From Maylandia zebra (taxonomy: Eukaryota; Chordata; Actinopteri; Cichliformes; Cichlidae), in contig NC_135170.1 of NCBI RefSeq assembly GCF_041146795.1, forward strand, positions 33,063,033-33,127,032: DNA of 64,000 bases, given 5' to 3'. The notes below the pieces were generated by a model, which saw only the letters and a program-made list of their open reading frames with translations, searched no databases and had not been told where the DNA came from. Both the position numbers and the translations under genes were made by a program. This document shows, piece after piece, positions 1-13,522 of the stretch (position 1 is the stretch's first letter; each line of letters starts with the position of its first letter).

Positions 1-562
1 TGCTTCTCCTTCTTCCATTACAGATAAGCACTTATGTGTGTGTGTGGGGGGGTTGTTGGTATTTTTATTTAGCCTTTATGAACTAACGATAAAATTGTTT
101 CCAAGGAAAATAATTGGCACATTCCTATATGATTTTAAAATCTGCAACGTTTAACTGTAAATTAAACTAAGACCAAAGTAAAGAGGAAAAGCTTTAGTTT
201 TCTTTTCTCTGTACAGTTTTATGATAAAAGCCCATTGTTGTTCAGTCTAATTGCAGGGGAATTTGAACGCTTCAGTATTTTCATCAAGTATTAAATAAAT
301 CATTATGAGAAGTGATAAATTTGTCCCTTCCTAGACAGTTAAAGTTAAGGTTACCCAAGTTCATGTGATAACAACCAACGGCTATTTTTTTCAGTTGTTT
401 AGCTTCTAAAACCTCCAAAATCACATGAAAACTTTATGTGGCATGAATATAACTTCATAAGAACTGAGACACATTCTGCAAGGAAAGCTATTTTTAAAAG
501 TTTTCTTTAAGAATATTGGCAAAAAAACAAAAAAAGAACTTTGTTTTCTTCTGTTTTGTCCT

Positions 563-597
<35 letters not shown>

Positions 598-1286
598 TGT
601 TGTCAGTGTTTTGTTTTTTAAAATGAAGCAAATGAATAAAATGAAGCGTTTGAGCATCATGCTGTAAGTTATGTAAATAGAGTTTTTATATTCGTCCTGC
701 GCTCGCCTGCATCTAGCTCTGAGGTTTCAGGTACGCGTGATGATTGGTGAAGGTTTGATGACAGAGGGGAGGTGATGTCAGGGAAGGAAAGCAGCGGCGG
801 ATCCGTCATGGGAATTTACAGCTGGGTTGGTGCGTGGAATCTTAATCGGCAGCGGTATTGTTCGGGGCAGGTCCTGCGTGGGGGGCAGACAGTGGGGGAG
901 GGGGGGGATCAGGGTTTATTTTTGGGGAGGGGGAAGGCTGCTGTCGATGGTGTTTTGACAGGACGACCCCAAGCGGCAACTTCAGGACAAAAATAAAATA
1001 AAATGATGTGAAAATCTGCAGTTCCTCTAATGCTCACTTGAGGCCTCAGATTATGTCATGTGAAACGCTTGTTAGCTTCCCTAACAGCTAACGCTCTGGC
1101 CACGCATCATTGGCTGACGTCACTGTGGCTACGTCCATCTTTTATAGCAGCGTGAAAAAGACTGAAAATAGATTCAGTCTGTGATGTACATGCAGAAGCT
1201 CCACCCACCAGACTTATTGGAGAACAGTGTGGGAATCAACTCCTGGACGCCTCTTTGATCTGATGTGTTTGTCTGTGTTTGTTTAG
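1..1286. other. Intron or upstream sequence of the PDZ gene
   Basis: I see no exon with convincing splice sites and coding character here. The stretch contains a (TAA)n microsatellite and a GC-richer, G-run-rich patch at about 700-990 whose open frame resembles nothing I know. It ends at the pyrimidine-rich acceptor of the first PDZ-gene exon in the window. It is therefore most likely intron of that gene, whose earlier exons lie to the left of the window. Confidence 0.5.
564..595. repeat. (TAA)n microsatellite
   Basis: About ten uninterrupted TAA/ATA units, read directly from the sequence. Confidence 0.97.
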
Positions 1287-2968
1287 CCAGTGGAAGTGTT
1301 GGGAGGAAGACGGGAAACGAGGAAGCAGCAGCAGAGGAAGAAGAAGACAGAGAGGAAGTGTTTGCGGTGGAGCTCCACAAAGGGCCTCACGGTCTCGGGC
1401 TGGCACTCGTAGATGGGACGGTACGTATTCACAATCACTGTTTGTAAATAAAGTAGTAGGCAGGAGGAAGTGAGTTTAACTGATGAGATCGGACACTAAT
1501 TAGTTCAGACTGCAAACTGCTGGAAGGCTGAAAGCTCTCATTTAATCACTAAATGTTCCTGCAGTCCAGACTCTACAGATCAGTGCTTAACACTGTAATG
1601 ACACTGTGACAAATAAGGTGCTACAACACAATAAAACTCTTACAATGAACTGAATCTGATGTGTTTGCTTCCTTATGCTTATCCCGAAATACGTAGTTAA
1701 ACAATTGTTTGGCAGAATGATCAGAAAACACCAACATGTAACAAGTTCCACCTACACCGCAATATTTGCTTGATTTTCTTCCATTTTCTTTTTATGTCAT
1801 TTTTTTAATCTGTTGATTCTGACAGACATCTTTTAAGCTGTGTAATAAAAATACAAATCCTCCTCTTGGGAGCTTAAATATCTTTTTCTGCTTTACTGCA
1901 GAGCTTCTGCAGTGTGTCACTCCTCTTTTACAGCAAACTTTCAATCAACAAATTTTCTAACCACCTCTCTAATGTGTTTACAGCATCATGGCAAAATTCT
2001 ACTCCCACCAGGGATGAAAAAATATTTAGCAAATATGAGGGGCATATAGATTTAAATTATAACTTAATTATAAAAATGTTGTAATCCCTTCAATGCTCCA
2101 AGTTATCACATTTTTTTGTCATGTTTTTATGTCTTCATGTAGAAAACACCGCTGAGAATGAGCGGCATTTATGTGAAGTCAGTCGTTCCCGAGTCCCCGG
2201 CCGCCAAATGTCAGAAACTCAGAACGGGCGATCGAATCCTGGCCGTGAACGGTGTCAGCCTGGTCGGGATGGAATATAGCATGTGAGTGTAAAAGTACAG
2301 ATGGCATATCAATTGCAATTGTGATGTTTGCAAAAACTCAGTCCAACATAAACACATGAGAGACCGAGCAAAGAAAGCTAGCTAGCAATAGTTAAGGACA
2401 GGAGGAGTCGGTGTCTGATGTAAGTCTATTTGGATGTCGTCAACGTACAATTGATTAGCAGTGCAAAGTTTTTAAAGGTTGATCTAAGTAGTAGCACATA
2501 TCATGGAAGTGGAGCCATATTGAGGTACAGCACAGGTCATGTAGGCCGTTGTTGTTACCAAAGCTTTAACAACAGCAAAACACATGATAAACTGTGCTTA
2601 ATAAAACATATACCATGTAAGTAAAGTATAAAAAGCACAAAAAAGAAAATCATATAAAGAAAACTTAAGACATCTAAGAAAACAGTTCACAGATTAATGT
2701 GAGGTATCATGGAAATCGCAGCACTGTTTGTATTTTTAATCTTTCGACTCTAAATATAAACATTTTAAATAGAAAGTAGCAGAAATCTAAAACACGTCAT
2801 TATGGTATCATGGTAAAGCGAAAGGCTCAACAACTGACTTCCAACTTATTGTGTGTTCGTTTCAGTGGGCGGGAACTGATTCGCTCATCCGGAGACACAC
2901 TTAAACTTCTGGTTGCCAACATGGACTCCAAAGCAGGCATCAAAGCCTCCACTTTGGCAACTTGCTGA
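1287..2968 (+). CDS. C-terminal PDZ domain of a Radil-like protein (last three exons)
   Basis: Three exons are visible: 1287-1420 (an acceptor at 1291 is also possible), 2143-2282 and 2866-2968, with stop TGA at 2966-2968. Donors gtacgt and gtgagt and matching AG acceptors join in consistent phases (0, then 2). After a Glu-rich stretch (EEAAAEEEEDREE) the frame gives one PDZ domain. It has the carboxylate-binding loop as GPHGLGLALVDG, then GIYVKSVVPESPAA, GDRILAVNGVSLVG and GRELIRSSGDTLKLLVA. The protein ends in STLATC. This order and the short tail resemble the C-terminus of Radil (Ras-associating and dilute domain protein), a Rap1 effector in adhesion and neural crest migration. The assignment is by resemblance only, because the RA, FHA and DIL domains lie to the left of the window. 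Other PDZ proteins remain possible. It converges on the EF-hand gene. Confidence 0.8.
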
Positions 2969-3785
2969 AGGAAGAGCGTTAGTGGACGATAAAGTGCAAT
3001 TTGGGAATACCGGAGGGCGTGAGCTTCATCCCAAAGTCAGTATTTCTCACAGGATGGATTCCCCCCCAACCAAAGGAACACGAACTTCCTCCTTTTTGTT
3101 TGTGACTCATTGTGGGATGGAGACAATCAAACTGAACTCAGACTGTAGGCGCTTTGCTGGCAGGCAGAGGGGGAAGACAAGTTTTAAAAGCTCTTTTTTT
3201 CTTTACCAGCTTCTAAAAACAAACTCAAAAACGGTGAAAGGGGGAGTAAACCAGCCCCCGAAGAGCGCCGCCAAGCCGCTCCGTGATCCCTCACGTCTGG
3301 CTTCAACTGGAACTATTTCCAAATTCATTTTTAAATTCTATCTATTTAAAAAAACTGTGAAGCTTTATATGTTACACTCCAAAACCAAAATATGTTACCC
3401 AGTTGTTTACTTTGTTAGAGAGAAGTACCTGCCTGTGGGCATGTCTCAGATCCACATAAGTTTCCAAAACAAGGAAAATTGTCTTTGTGTTGCAGCGTTT
3501 GTTTCATCGCAGGAACGACTGAACATTAACCCTCAGTTTTCTGCTGTTTCAGGTTCTTCCTTCTATAGATTCATCATCAGTCTGCTGCTGTAACACCAGA
3601 AAATATTATCAGTCGTTTAAAAGTAAAATCTAATTAGCACTTGTAGCGTGTTACTCATTTTTCCACACACACAAACACACACATAAAAAAGCAGGTAAAG
3701 GTGTGTTTGGTTTCTTTAACTTGCAGGCAGATTTTCCCCCGAGCAGATTATGTTTCCAGGTTAAACACTAACTCGTGCTTTAAAG
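2969..3785 (+). other. 3' UTR and flank of the PDZ gene
   Basis: Sequence after the PDZ stop codon. An accidental long open frame runs through it, but it has no ATG start and no recognisable domain. A CA-rich stretch lies at about 3664-3682. I see no clear AATAAA before the hAT-like element at 3786, so the end of the transcript is not placed. Confidence 0.4.
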
Positions 3786-4989
3786 CAGCGGTTCTCAAAC
3801 TATGTCAAACACATACGATTCAGGGAGAGTTATTGCGAGGAAGCTTTAATGTTACGGATTATAGGAAAGTGGATCAGCATGATGTGTAGGAAGCATCATG
3901 GTTAAGAGAAGACCGACTCTGAAGATGACATTTTTGATTGACCAGCCATTTTCCAACCCTCATTTATGTCTACGAGTTGTGGGTAGTGACCCCTCAGAAG
4001 AAGAAATGCACTTCCTCCTTAGGTTGGCTCAGTCTGAAACATGTGGTGAGGGGCTCAAAGTAGAGCCACTACTTTATGTCATAAGTAGCTGTGGTGGTGC
4101 AAACATTCGATCAGGCCTCCTTGAGGCCATCCTTTGGAGGTTTTCCAGGTAAACCCAACTGGGAGAAGATTGTGGAGTAGACTAAGAGTTCCTTGAAGAG
4201 ATGATCTATTTCTTCAGGCCTGATGACGCCTCAGGATCCTCCAGAAGAATGGGAAAATTTTACTGGGGTAAAGGCTTTCTGAAATACCGTGCTGAGTGAG
4301 GTTTAGTAAAATTCAAATATCTTGTTGACTCTTCCCGTGTCAGTCCACTGACTTTAAGTGATTTGAGCTGTTTAGAGCTTCGTTAAAGAAAACAAGAAGC
4401 CTTGAAAGTAGGTCCAGAGGAAGCGGATGACATGGAGGAGATCCACATCAGGGTAAAATGAGAAACTGCACCAGATATCCTCAAACCAAAGGCAGTTAGG
4501 GTCAGACACATAAAACAAGTGGCCAGGGTTAGGAAAAAAAACTGCTGGGTCAGCTTCAAGTTAAATTGCAGGTTAGGTTTAGGCACAAAAACCAAGTGGC
4601 TGGAGTTGGGATTAACCATGAGGATCTTTTTTAGGGTATAGTTACGTTGCATCTTTGACCTGTTGGGCATATACGGAGAGATCGGTAACTTCTTCTGGTT
4701 TAGACTAAGCCAAAGTGGTTCACCAGGAAGTTAAGAAGTTAAATTAAGACGAAGTCAGAGGATCACAACTAGCACTGCAGGTTATATTTATCAGTTACTC
4801 CACAGCTTATTTTCTTTATCTTTTTGCTGTACAAGATGGTACAACCCTTGTTTGTTAAGCTGTGGACAACCAATTAAAAAAACTTGATTAATTTTTAGAG
4901 CTACTTTTTTATTTTGTATTAACTGATAAAAATATGTAGGTTGTGAATCTTTGTGAGGCATGTCAAGAGAAAACGTTTGAGAACCGCTG
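3786..4989. mobile_element. hAT-like non-autonomous DNA transposon, about 1.2 kb
   Basis: The ends are perfect 15-bp inverted repeats, CAGCGGTTCTCAAAC at 3786-3800 and its reverse complement at 4975-4989. A CAG..CTG end with this GGTTCTCAA core is typical of hAT/Charlie-class elements. The flanking 8-mers, ctttaaag and cttggacg, agree at 5 of 8 positions, as expected for an old 8-bp duplication. No transposase is recognisable inside. Confidence 0.7.
4035..4275 (+). repeat. LINE-derived fragment inside the hAT-like element
   Basis: The stretch reads like the degraded C-terminal end of a fish non-LTR retrotransposon ORF. It keeps the order: ggaggttttccaggtaaacc, then an aactgggagaaga segment, then a gatgacgcctcaggatcc segment followed by gaagaatggg. 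Such segments recur in fish genomes in this order. The frame is broken. The assignment is from general familiarity with such repeats, not from an alignment. Confidence 0.4.
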
Positions 4990-6889
4990 CTTGGACGTTT
5001 TGCTGCAATCCAGAGAAACAGAAAAATAAGTTATTGGTAATCATAACCACAGTGAAGCCTCTTTATTATCAATTATTCTACAGGTTATTTGCTTCATTGA
5101 TCTTTCTATAAAACAATAAAAAAAACTTCATGAGTCCAAACCTAAAGAATATTTTCTTTTGTTTACTTAAATGAAAAGCTGTTTACATGATACAGAGCCA
5201 TCTGTAGCCTGGCTACACAGAGGTCAGGGTGACGTCGTACACCTATTCCACTTACTGATGCATGACCCACATTTCGATAGGATCAGTTTTTCAGAAGAAA
5301 GCTCTGCAGAAGGGGAGGCGTCTGAGGCACCCACACTAAGTCCAGCCTTGAAAATATGAAGGAAATTAGCACAAAGAAAAGAGAAACGCAGCTACTTTAA
5401 TGTTAAATACCAAACATGGTTCATGTTGTCTTATTTTTTTAGGTCAACACACCATTAACTCATTGAGACCATTCAGCAGATTAGCCTCACACATTTTCCT
5501 ACACAAACGCCCTGTTTGTCCCAGCTTCTTACTGGGATAGTTTATTGGGATTTTGGCACCATAGATGTCGGATTGTGGCCTAAACCATGCAGAGTATTCC
5601 TGGTAGTTTGAAGCAGATTTCTTCCTGCTGTGTTAAACATGGAAAAAAAGTAAAAGCACTAAACTTCATGTGAGAAAGCAACTTAAAAGTTGAAAAGCTT
5701 TTGGGAACATGACAGTACACATTTTATGAGGTATTGGGTTAATTGCCTCATTAATGTGGCTCTAATTACAGTTTAGTTTCCCTCCAAACCGCAGAGCTCA
5801 AATAAATAAGGCCAAAAATAAAAATGAGACATTTAAATTCCAGAACTTCTCCAAACTCCTCTGGAAGAACTCAGTTTATTATAGGAAACATAAACCCGAC
5901 TTTGTTCTGCTCAGCATTAACGTGTTCAGCTGGTTTAATAAATGAAAGCATAAAACATCTTCTGATGTATTAAAAAAAACTGCCACAGAGCTCGATCACC
6001 TGACGTCTGTCTGTGTTTTTCATCTGTTTTGTAATATTTATACTGCGCAGTATTTTTGAGCCTGTGGAATAAATATTATTTTGACTTGGAAAACCTGCCT
6101 CATTTTACGGTCTGTTTCCTTAAATCGGGCCTGTGTTAGTAAACAGGAGGAGGCGGCTTTGGGGGTGAAGCTGGGATGTAAAAGCTGGGCTGGGTGGAGC
6201 AGCAGCAGCAGCAGCAGTAGGAGGAGGAGGGAAGCTGTGGGGTGTGGTAGCTGCATGGCACGCTTTGGTGGCCACTGTTTATAGCGACTCTGCGGTTTCC
6301 ACCAGCCAGGCACTTTCCACTGATTCCAGCATGGCAGCGTTCAGCCAACGAGGCCCTGCAGGGAAAAGCGCCACTCTGACCTGGTGTGAAGATTTGCACA
6401 TGCCGGCTTAAACTGCATCCCCGAGGGTGTAATTAAAGCATGAGCTGACCGCGAGGAGCTGAGTGAGGCGCTCCCTGCAGCTTTCTTACATAAATCCTCC
6501 TTTAAATGTTGCTGAGGTCTCACTCGAGGCGCTCATTAGCTTTCATTTATGCTTTGTCTTAATTTTTATTTCTTAATTTAGTTTGTGCGGAGTTCAGTTC
6601 TTTTCAATAATAAAATGGGAAGACCTGAGTGAGGTCATGAGGCATCTATCGCCATGTTTGTTAACACTAGCAAACAAAAAAGGGATACTGAAGACATACC
6701 TGCATATTTTTATATTTTACGAGCAGCAGAAAACATCTTTTAAAACTGGTTGGCCGACTTACCAAATTACTTGATTCATGGTACTAAATTGTGTTTAATA
6801 AAACAGTACTGTTGTATCCACCAGTAAAGCTGTAAAGCTAATATTTACATTAGTAACTGCCAACATGGGGGTGGTTATCCAGCTAGCTG
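4990..6889. other. Intergenic sequence, no gene seen
   Basis: No exon with supporting splice sites. A short (CAG)n run followed by AGG units lies at about 6198-6233. The segment 6140-6540 is less AT-rich and non-repetitive, and could be a regulatory element, but I have no direct evidence for that. Confidence 0.4.
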
Positions 6890-8080
<1,191 letters not shown>

Positions 8081-8194
8081 GTGTGACATTGGGTGCTGTT
8101 CGAAGTCACCTTTGTTGTTGTTATATTGAAACTCAGGTGTATAACAAAACTGGTGTCTGCAGTAGGTGCAGGTACCTCAAAACAGCTTTGTAAT

Positions 8195-11100
8195 TCACAG
8201 ACCCCGATTCGATGCAGAGTCCTGATTCGACCTAATGTAGTGGTCGTAGTTGAGGATGGGACAGTCTGTAAATGGCAGTCTGTAGTCATAATACACGGTG
8301 GCCTCTGGAGGACTCTCCTCTGGCCCTCCTTTGAAGCCGCACTCCTCCAGCGTGCTCTCCAGGGGCAGGCGGGCCTCTTCTGTTGGCACTCTGCTACTGA
8401 AAACCTCCAGGCTCGAGGTCTGGATCCCAGCTCGGTCCTCGATCACACTCATCAGACCAAAAACTGTGCGGCTGCTCGATAAAACAACCTCAAAGTTTCC
8501 AGGGTGCGCTGTGGCCGAGGTGAAAGGTATCAGTTGGACACTCAGACGGATGAACCTGGCGGTTTAAAGAAAATGAAAATTTAGTTTTGAGTTTAGACTC
8601 TATAAAACTATGTGACTACACTATATATTTTTTATTGAATTGAAAAGAAAAAACAAAAACAATTTCCTTCAGGGTCAACCTTCAGGATCAATAAAGTTTT
8701 ATTGAATTGAACTGAATTGAATTGAATATATACAGAAGATGGCTCAAAGGTTGGTTAAGTGGATTTGAAAGTCCAGATGAGAGTAAAGTATTCAGATTAC
8801 TTAATATATTATCATGCTTTTTACAACTACATGAATGTACTATTGCTGTGTGATTTATTACTATTACTGAAGGATACTCAGCGTACCAACACCAACTAGA
8901 TTTTAAAATCTTAATATAAATGAGTAACAGTAGGTGGACATTAGGTAAGGCTGCACTTTTTGCAGGCATCTCGTATAGAAAACTATTCTGCGCTTATATA
9001 AAACAGGTCCGCGGCTCCAAATCGTAGTAAAGGGACCTCTGACTAATACGTTGGGTTCTGCGGGCTCATAGCTGAAAACTAGCTTTACTTTGTTGTCTGG
9101 GTCAACTTTGCTAGCGAGAGACAGAGAGAGGCGTTGAAAGGCTGCTCCAACGGAACTTATTATTTTGGAGGAAAACACGAACACGGTGTACAGTCGAGTC
9201 TTAATATCTTACTTACAACTGGACTACACTGCCCATGAGGCTGCATTCTTTAGGGCTATGCCTGTAACACTCTGCCTATTGCCTTCATATTAAATAATTT
9301 TTTGAACAATAATTTTTAAAACTATTTCTTCACGTCATTGCAGGCTGCAGTTAGAGCTGACATGGGCCAAGAGATTGAGACACAGGCATTAGAGGGGACA
9401 GCCTAACATATAAAACAGGAAAAGACCGCCGTGTAATCCATTTATTTCAACAAAGTAACTGTATTCGGAATGCCACCTTTTTAAACGGTAACTGTAACGG
9501 AATACAGTTACTCATATTTTGTATTTTAAATACATGTATTCCGTTACTCCCCAACACTGTTTCTAATTAACCAGCAGGGGGGGACTGCCGTGGTATTAAG
9601 AATAATGTGAGAATCTTGTCATTTGATTTACAGCGTCCTGATGAATTTCTGGTCTGAATCACTAGTTTAATGTCTGAATGGTCGTCATCATTATAATTTA
9701 GGGAATAATTTAGAGCACAGCACTTACATTTGCCATTTGTGACCTGTTGCCAGTTAACCTGATTAGGTACAAAATGTTTCTCCCATTCTTTCTTTTTAGC
9801 ATAACTTAGTTTTCCAGCCTTTATACTGCCCCCATCCCAGTGTTTTTTAAGGTGTGTTTCGAAAAGAGCCAATGTTTTTCATGAAACATTAAAATATGTC
9901 ATTTTAACCATTCGATGTGTTTTCCGTGTTAAATCAGATAAACAGAAATTATTCATCTCTAGCTTTTGTTAACATCAGACAGAACGCATCAAGGCTAAAT
10001 GCAAATAATGAAAATACTGCAAAAACATGTTTGTTTCAGCATCTTAACCACACGTCCGAGAAACAAACTCCAGGCCTAAACCCCTGGAGACTTTCCAGAC
10101 ACGGCATGCTGTTTGCTAATGTAATCAAGCAATCAGTGGGTTTAAATAACATCAGCTTGTGAAATGTAATGTTTTTGACTCGAAGTCTAATTTTATCAAA
10201 TCAGTACAGCAAAAGAGGGGGAAAAAAGTGAATTCAATTCAACTCGGGCTGTGCACATTATGTTATGTGTGTGATTTACTGCTAAAACATCCTTGTGGCA
10301 CAGGAAAACAATCACAGCAGCCAGGTCAGAAAAAGGCAACGGCACCTGTCAGCGGGCCAGCTAAAGGTCGCCCCGAGTCCTTTGTTTTCAGAGCTGTTGA
10401 GGCTGCTTGTGTCCCAATGTTGTCATTTTGGGCGTCTGAGTTACAGGAGCGGAGTCACAGTGTGATTTACAGCTGAGGGTCAGGAATAACTCAGCCTGGT
10501 TAACCTCACTCATGGAGGTTTGGAATGAATGTCAACACAGCCTGATTGTGTTTCCCAGGAGCTGCCCAGTTTGTCCCAGTGCAGCCACAGAAACTGTCGA
10601 AACTGCTTTTCTCCAGGACATGTCTGATGTCTGTCTGGCTTTATGATATTTTAAAACCAGCTGCTGCTCCTCCCACTTACTCTAAAAACAAGTCAGAGGG
10701 ATTTTGTGGCTTCATGTCTGCACTGTATGCAAATTTTAAAATTGTAAATCTTTTTTTCTAAATCATTTTCTAGGTAATAAAATCAAGTTAAATTTTAATT
10801 GATGCTATACAATCAAAATATAATTTTTTCCACATATTCCACTAAATATTTATATTTATTTTGGTAAATATAAGGCAATATGAACAGATAATAAAAAATA
10901 AAAACAAATAATAAAATTGTACATAACTTATAAATAGTAAAATTTATGAAAATAATAAAATATTTAACTCTTTAAAAAATATTGAACTTCAAGAAATTAC
11001 ACAAACAGGAAAACAAGGTTACATTAATTAATTTTTTTATTTGAAAATTTTCCAATTGCTAAAATCAGCTAATTTTGCCAAAAAAATACACTTGAGAAAA

Positions 11101-12626
11101 CTTTACAAAAATAAAACTGTGATATTTTTCAAATCATACAAACTCATGAAATACCAGAGCCACATCTGTCACATCTATGTTTGTGTATTTGTAAAACGCG
11201 GCACTGATTCTTTTATTTGCAAAACTGCGTTCACCTTTATTTTTATCTTTATAGAATGAATGTTCTGTTCATAAAATATAACACATAATGAGCTCAATAC
11301 CTCTGGGCTTCAGTGTTTTGCAGTCTCTGCTGATGTTTCACATTTTCTGTCTCCACTGGTTCTTGTCTTTTTATGAAGTGCCCTGGTATCTGAGCGTGGA
11401 GCTCTGCACTGTCACTGTGGGAAATAAAATCAAGTAAACTCATAAACCTATAAAAGGAAAGATAATCAAATACTGATAGAGAAATAAGTTTGTTTCACCT
11501 CAGAGACTGTATTTGTTTCATCAAATCTTCATAACTAATCGTGTCATTGAAGGTCTTCAGCTGCTGAGTCAGCATGTGGAGCTGAAACTGCTGACAGGGG
11601 ACACCCAAACTCATCAAACCTGCAGCACAGTAAAAACATAGAGAGCGTGCACGTGTAAGTGGAACGCCCTCCTCTGAAATCCAGTTTAATAATAACAGCA
11701 CAGCCTTTACTCATCTGCACCGAGATTTAGATGGTTGTTTAGTTTTCCTTTTAGGGCTTCAAAGGCCAGGATCATGTGGTGCGCAAGCCATATTTTGCCC
11801 ACATGTGAGTAATTATCTTTAGGACATGAAAATGTCTTAATGGTTAAAATGTGATTCCCTCTTTTCTCCTGCAGCTCACGAGTGCCCCTCACAAAGCTTC
11901 CAGATGCTGGCCAATAAAAAAAACGCTTTTATGGAGATGTGTTAAAGACGCAGAGACAGTTTTGTTCAGAAGATGAGATAACCTGAGGTCTCTCTGTGAA
12001 TCGTGTATGATCTATAAACCTGGAAATGAAGCTATAAATGATCACATTGGATGTGCTGTAAAAGTAATTTATTGATTATTAAGACCTACAGCAGTGATTC
12101 TGTGCTGTAGGTCTTCCCAGTCAGAGTCATAGCTGCGGTGTTATGCTGCAGGTCTGCGCCGTAATCTCTCTGGAAGTTTACTCAGTGTGTCTGAAGTCAG
12201 ACTGACAAAAGGAACATTGTCCTGGTTTTGTTTCCCAGAGCCAGCTACTCTTATCTGTGAGGAGGAAATGAGGCTCCGCTGACATTACCAAGAGCCTGAT
12301 TCACAGTACCCTCCATAAATACTTCAGCACAATGACACTGTGGCATTTAGTACTGACTCACATATCTCCTTCTCTTCTGCGATTATCTTTATGTGTCACT
12401 CAAAGAAGCGAGAGAGCCTTCTCCCATCCTGGCAAAGAAAATCTCGGATTATTCAGGTCAGGGGTGATGGATTACCCAGCTCAAAGTCCTTCAGGCTGAC
12501 TGATTCACTTCTGTCTACGTCACCGCGGATGAACAGCTGATCGAACTCCTGCTGATGATCAGAAAACCACCCGATCAACTCGTCCGGGAAGCTCTCAGAC
12601 TCCCGCTTGTTTGCGTTCACGGAAAT
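8195..12626 (-). CDS. EF-hand protein, last four exons (5' end not found)
   Basis: Exons in transcript order are 12626-12476, 11619-11499, 11414-11301 and 8555-8195, with stop TGA at 8195-8197. The junction phases are 1, 2 and 2. Each joins an open frame, giving 248 residues without a stop. Acceptors include ..ttatttcccacag and ..ttttctttaaaccgccag. Residues 36-47 read DVDRSESVSLKD, a good EF-hand calcium loop (D, D, S, S, and D at position 12). A second, degenerate EF-like helix ends in NDTISYEDLMKQI. The last exon (119 codons) has GGPEESPPEA followed by VYYDYRLPFTDCPILNY, which looks conserved and not random. I cannot name the family; EFCAB-type ciliary proteins are a guess. The last intron (about 2.7 kb) is full of repeats. 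The gene lies tail-to-tail with the PDZ gene. Confidence 0.75.
8590..9562. repeat. LINE-type tail and MITE-like repeat in the last intron of the EF-hand gene
   Basis: At about 8670-8730 lies a retroposon-style tail (caggatcaataaagttttat followed by attgaattgaa units). From roughly 8930 to 9562 the sequence ends in a terminus reading, on the - strand, cagtgttggggagtaacgga, with repeated 'gtaactgtaacggaatacag' motifs. This is a terminus seen in many teleost non-autonomous DNA elements. The partner terminus was not found, so the element is probably truncated. Confidence 0.5.
9563..11300. other. Intron sequence, AT-rich
   Basis: Intron between the last two exons of the EF-hand gene. The stretch at 10740-11050 is very AT-rich. 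No further exon or repeat boundary could be supported. Confidence 0.45.
12081..12115. repeat. Perfect 13-bp inverted repeat (hairpin)
   Basis: aagacctacagca at 12081-12093 and its exact reverse complement at 12103-12115, with a 9-nt loop. It lies in an intron of the EF-hand gene. Function unknown. Confidence 0.9.
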
Positions 12627-13404
12627 CTTTAACCACAAGAAATACCACGTTACAGTAAAATCAGTACAACCATAAACTTTAGAGATGAGACACAATGTAA
12701 ACATAAATAATAAAAAATTAAATGAGAAAAATCTGTGTGAAGAATGCATGTGTGCAACATGTTTATTTGCAGCGCTAAAAGAGGTAGAACTTCCACAATT
12801 TCACCCATTTATTTGGGCCTATCAATAAATATGTGAAGATTTCAGCGTGTTTGCAGCTTTTTTCTCTTTAGTGTTTTTTAATCTGAGCTTTTTTGTAAGT
12901 CTGACTCTTAAAGACTCAGTTTCCCAGACATGGTTTGCTCCTGGTAGTGTTTGGTTATGTTTGAGGAAGAAGACTGTCCTTTGGTTTAATCGAGAAAAAA
13001 AAAATTCACGTGAGAAGCAATTTCATTTACATTCAGCCAAGACCACCTTATTTCCTGAAGTCGATCAAACTGCCCCACATTTAACCAAACAGACCACCAT
13101 CTCAATTTTAAACTCGCTGTAATGTGACACTTGCAGGCTTTACAGACCCACCATCCACCCCAACAGCCACTTTCTCAAAGTGTTAAGAGTCACAAGCAAA
13201 TCTGTTTACACCCAACAAACCAGGGGCGGTTAACACCGTACTTCCTAGAGCTTCATCTTTTTCCCAGAAACACACGACTCACGTATCATTCAGAGTAATC
13301 GTGCATCTTCAGACACATTTTTCATAGCCTTCTGTTTCTTCTTTATCTTGGATGTTCTGTTTGAGAGTGAAACTTTGTGATGTTGGAAGGTTTCTTACAT
13401 TTTT

Positions 13405-13522
13405 TTACTTTTTATGCTGATTTTTGGTGCGTCTGACGCGCTGCTGCTTTTTCTTCTTCATGCTGTGGTTATATGAAGAAAGCTGCTCTCTGAGCTCAGC
13501 TCGGTGTTTCCTGTCGATGCCA
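13405..13522 (-). CDS. Possible further exon, Lys/Arg-rich
   Basis: A good acceptor (ctctttcacag) precedes an open frame of 38 codons. It starts GIDRKHRAELREQL and continues into a strongly basic tail (KKKKQQRVRRTKNQHKK) before TAA. It lies just upstream of the EF-hand exons on the same strand and could be an exon of that gene. However, no strong donor joins it to the next exon in frame; a weak phase-0 donor (gtcaga) would do so. It may instead be a terminal exon of another transcript, or chance. Confidence 0.35.

Noticed and set aside
2913-3593. Longest open frame of the window, 226 codons, + strand
   Set aside because: It starts at TTG with no ATG at its beginning, overlaps the PDZ exon in another frame, runs into 3' UTR and shows no domain or sensible composition.
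8093-8567. + strand frames of 129 and 89 codons over the last EF-hand exon
   Set aside because: Antisense shadows; the - strand frame has the splice acceptor, phase agreement and conserved-looking protein.
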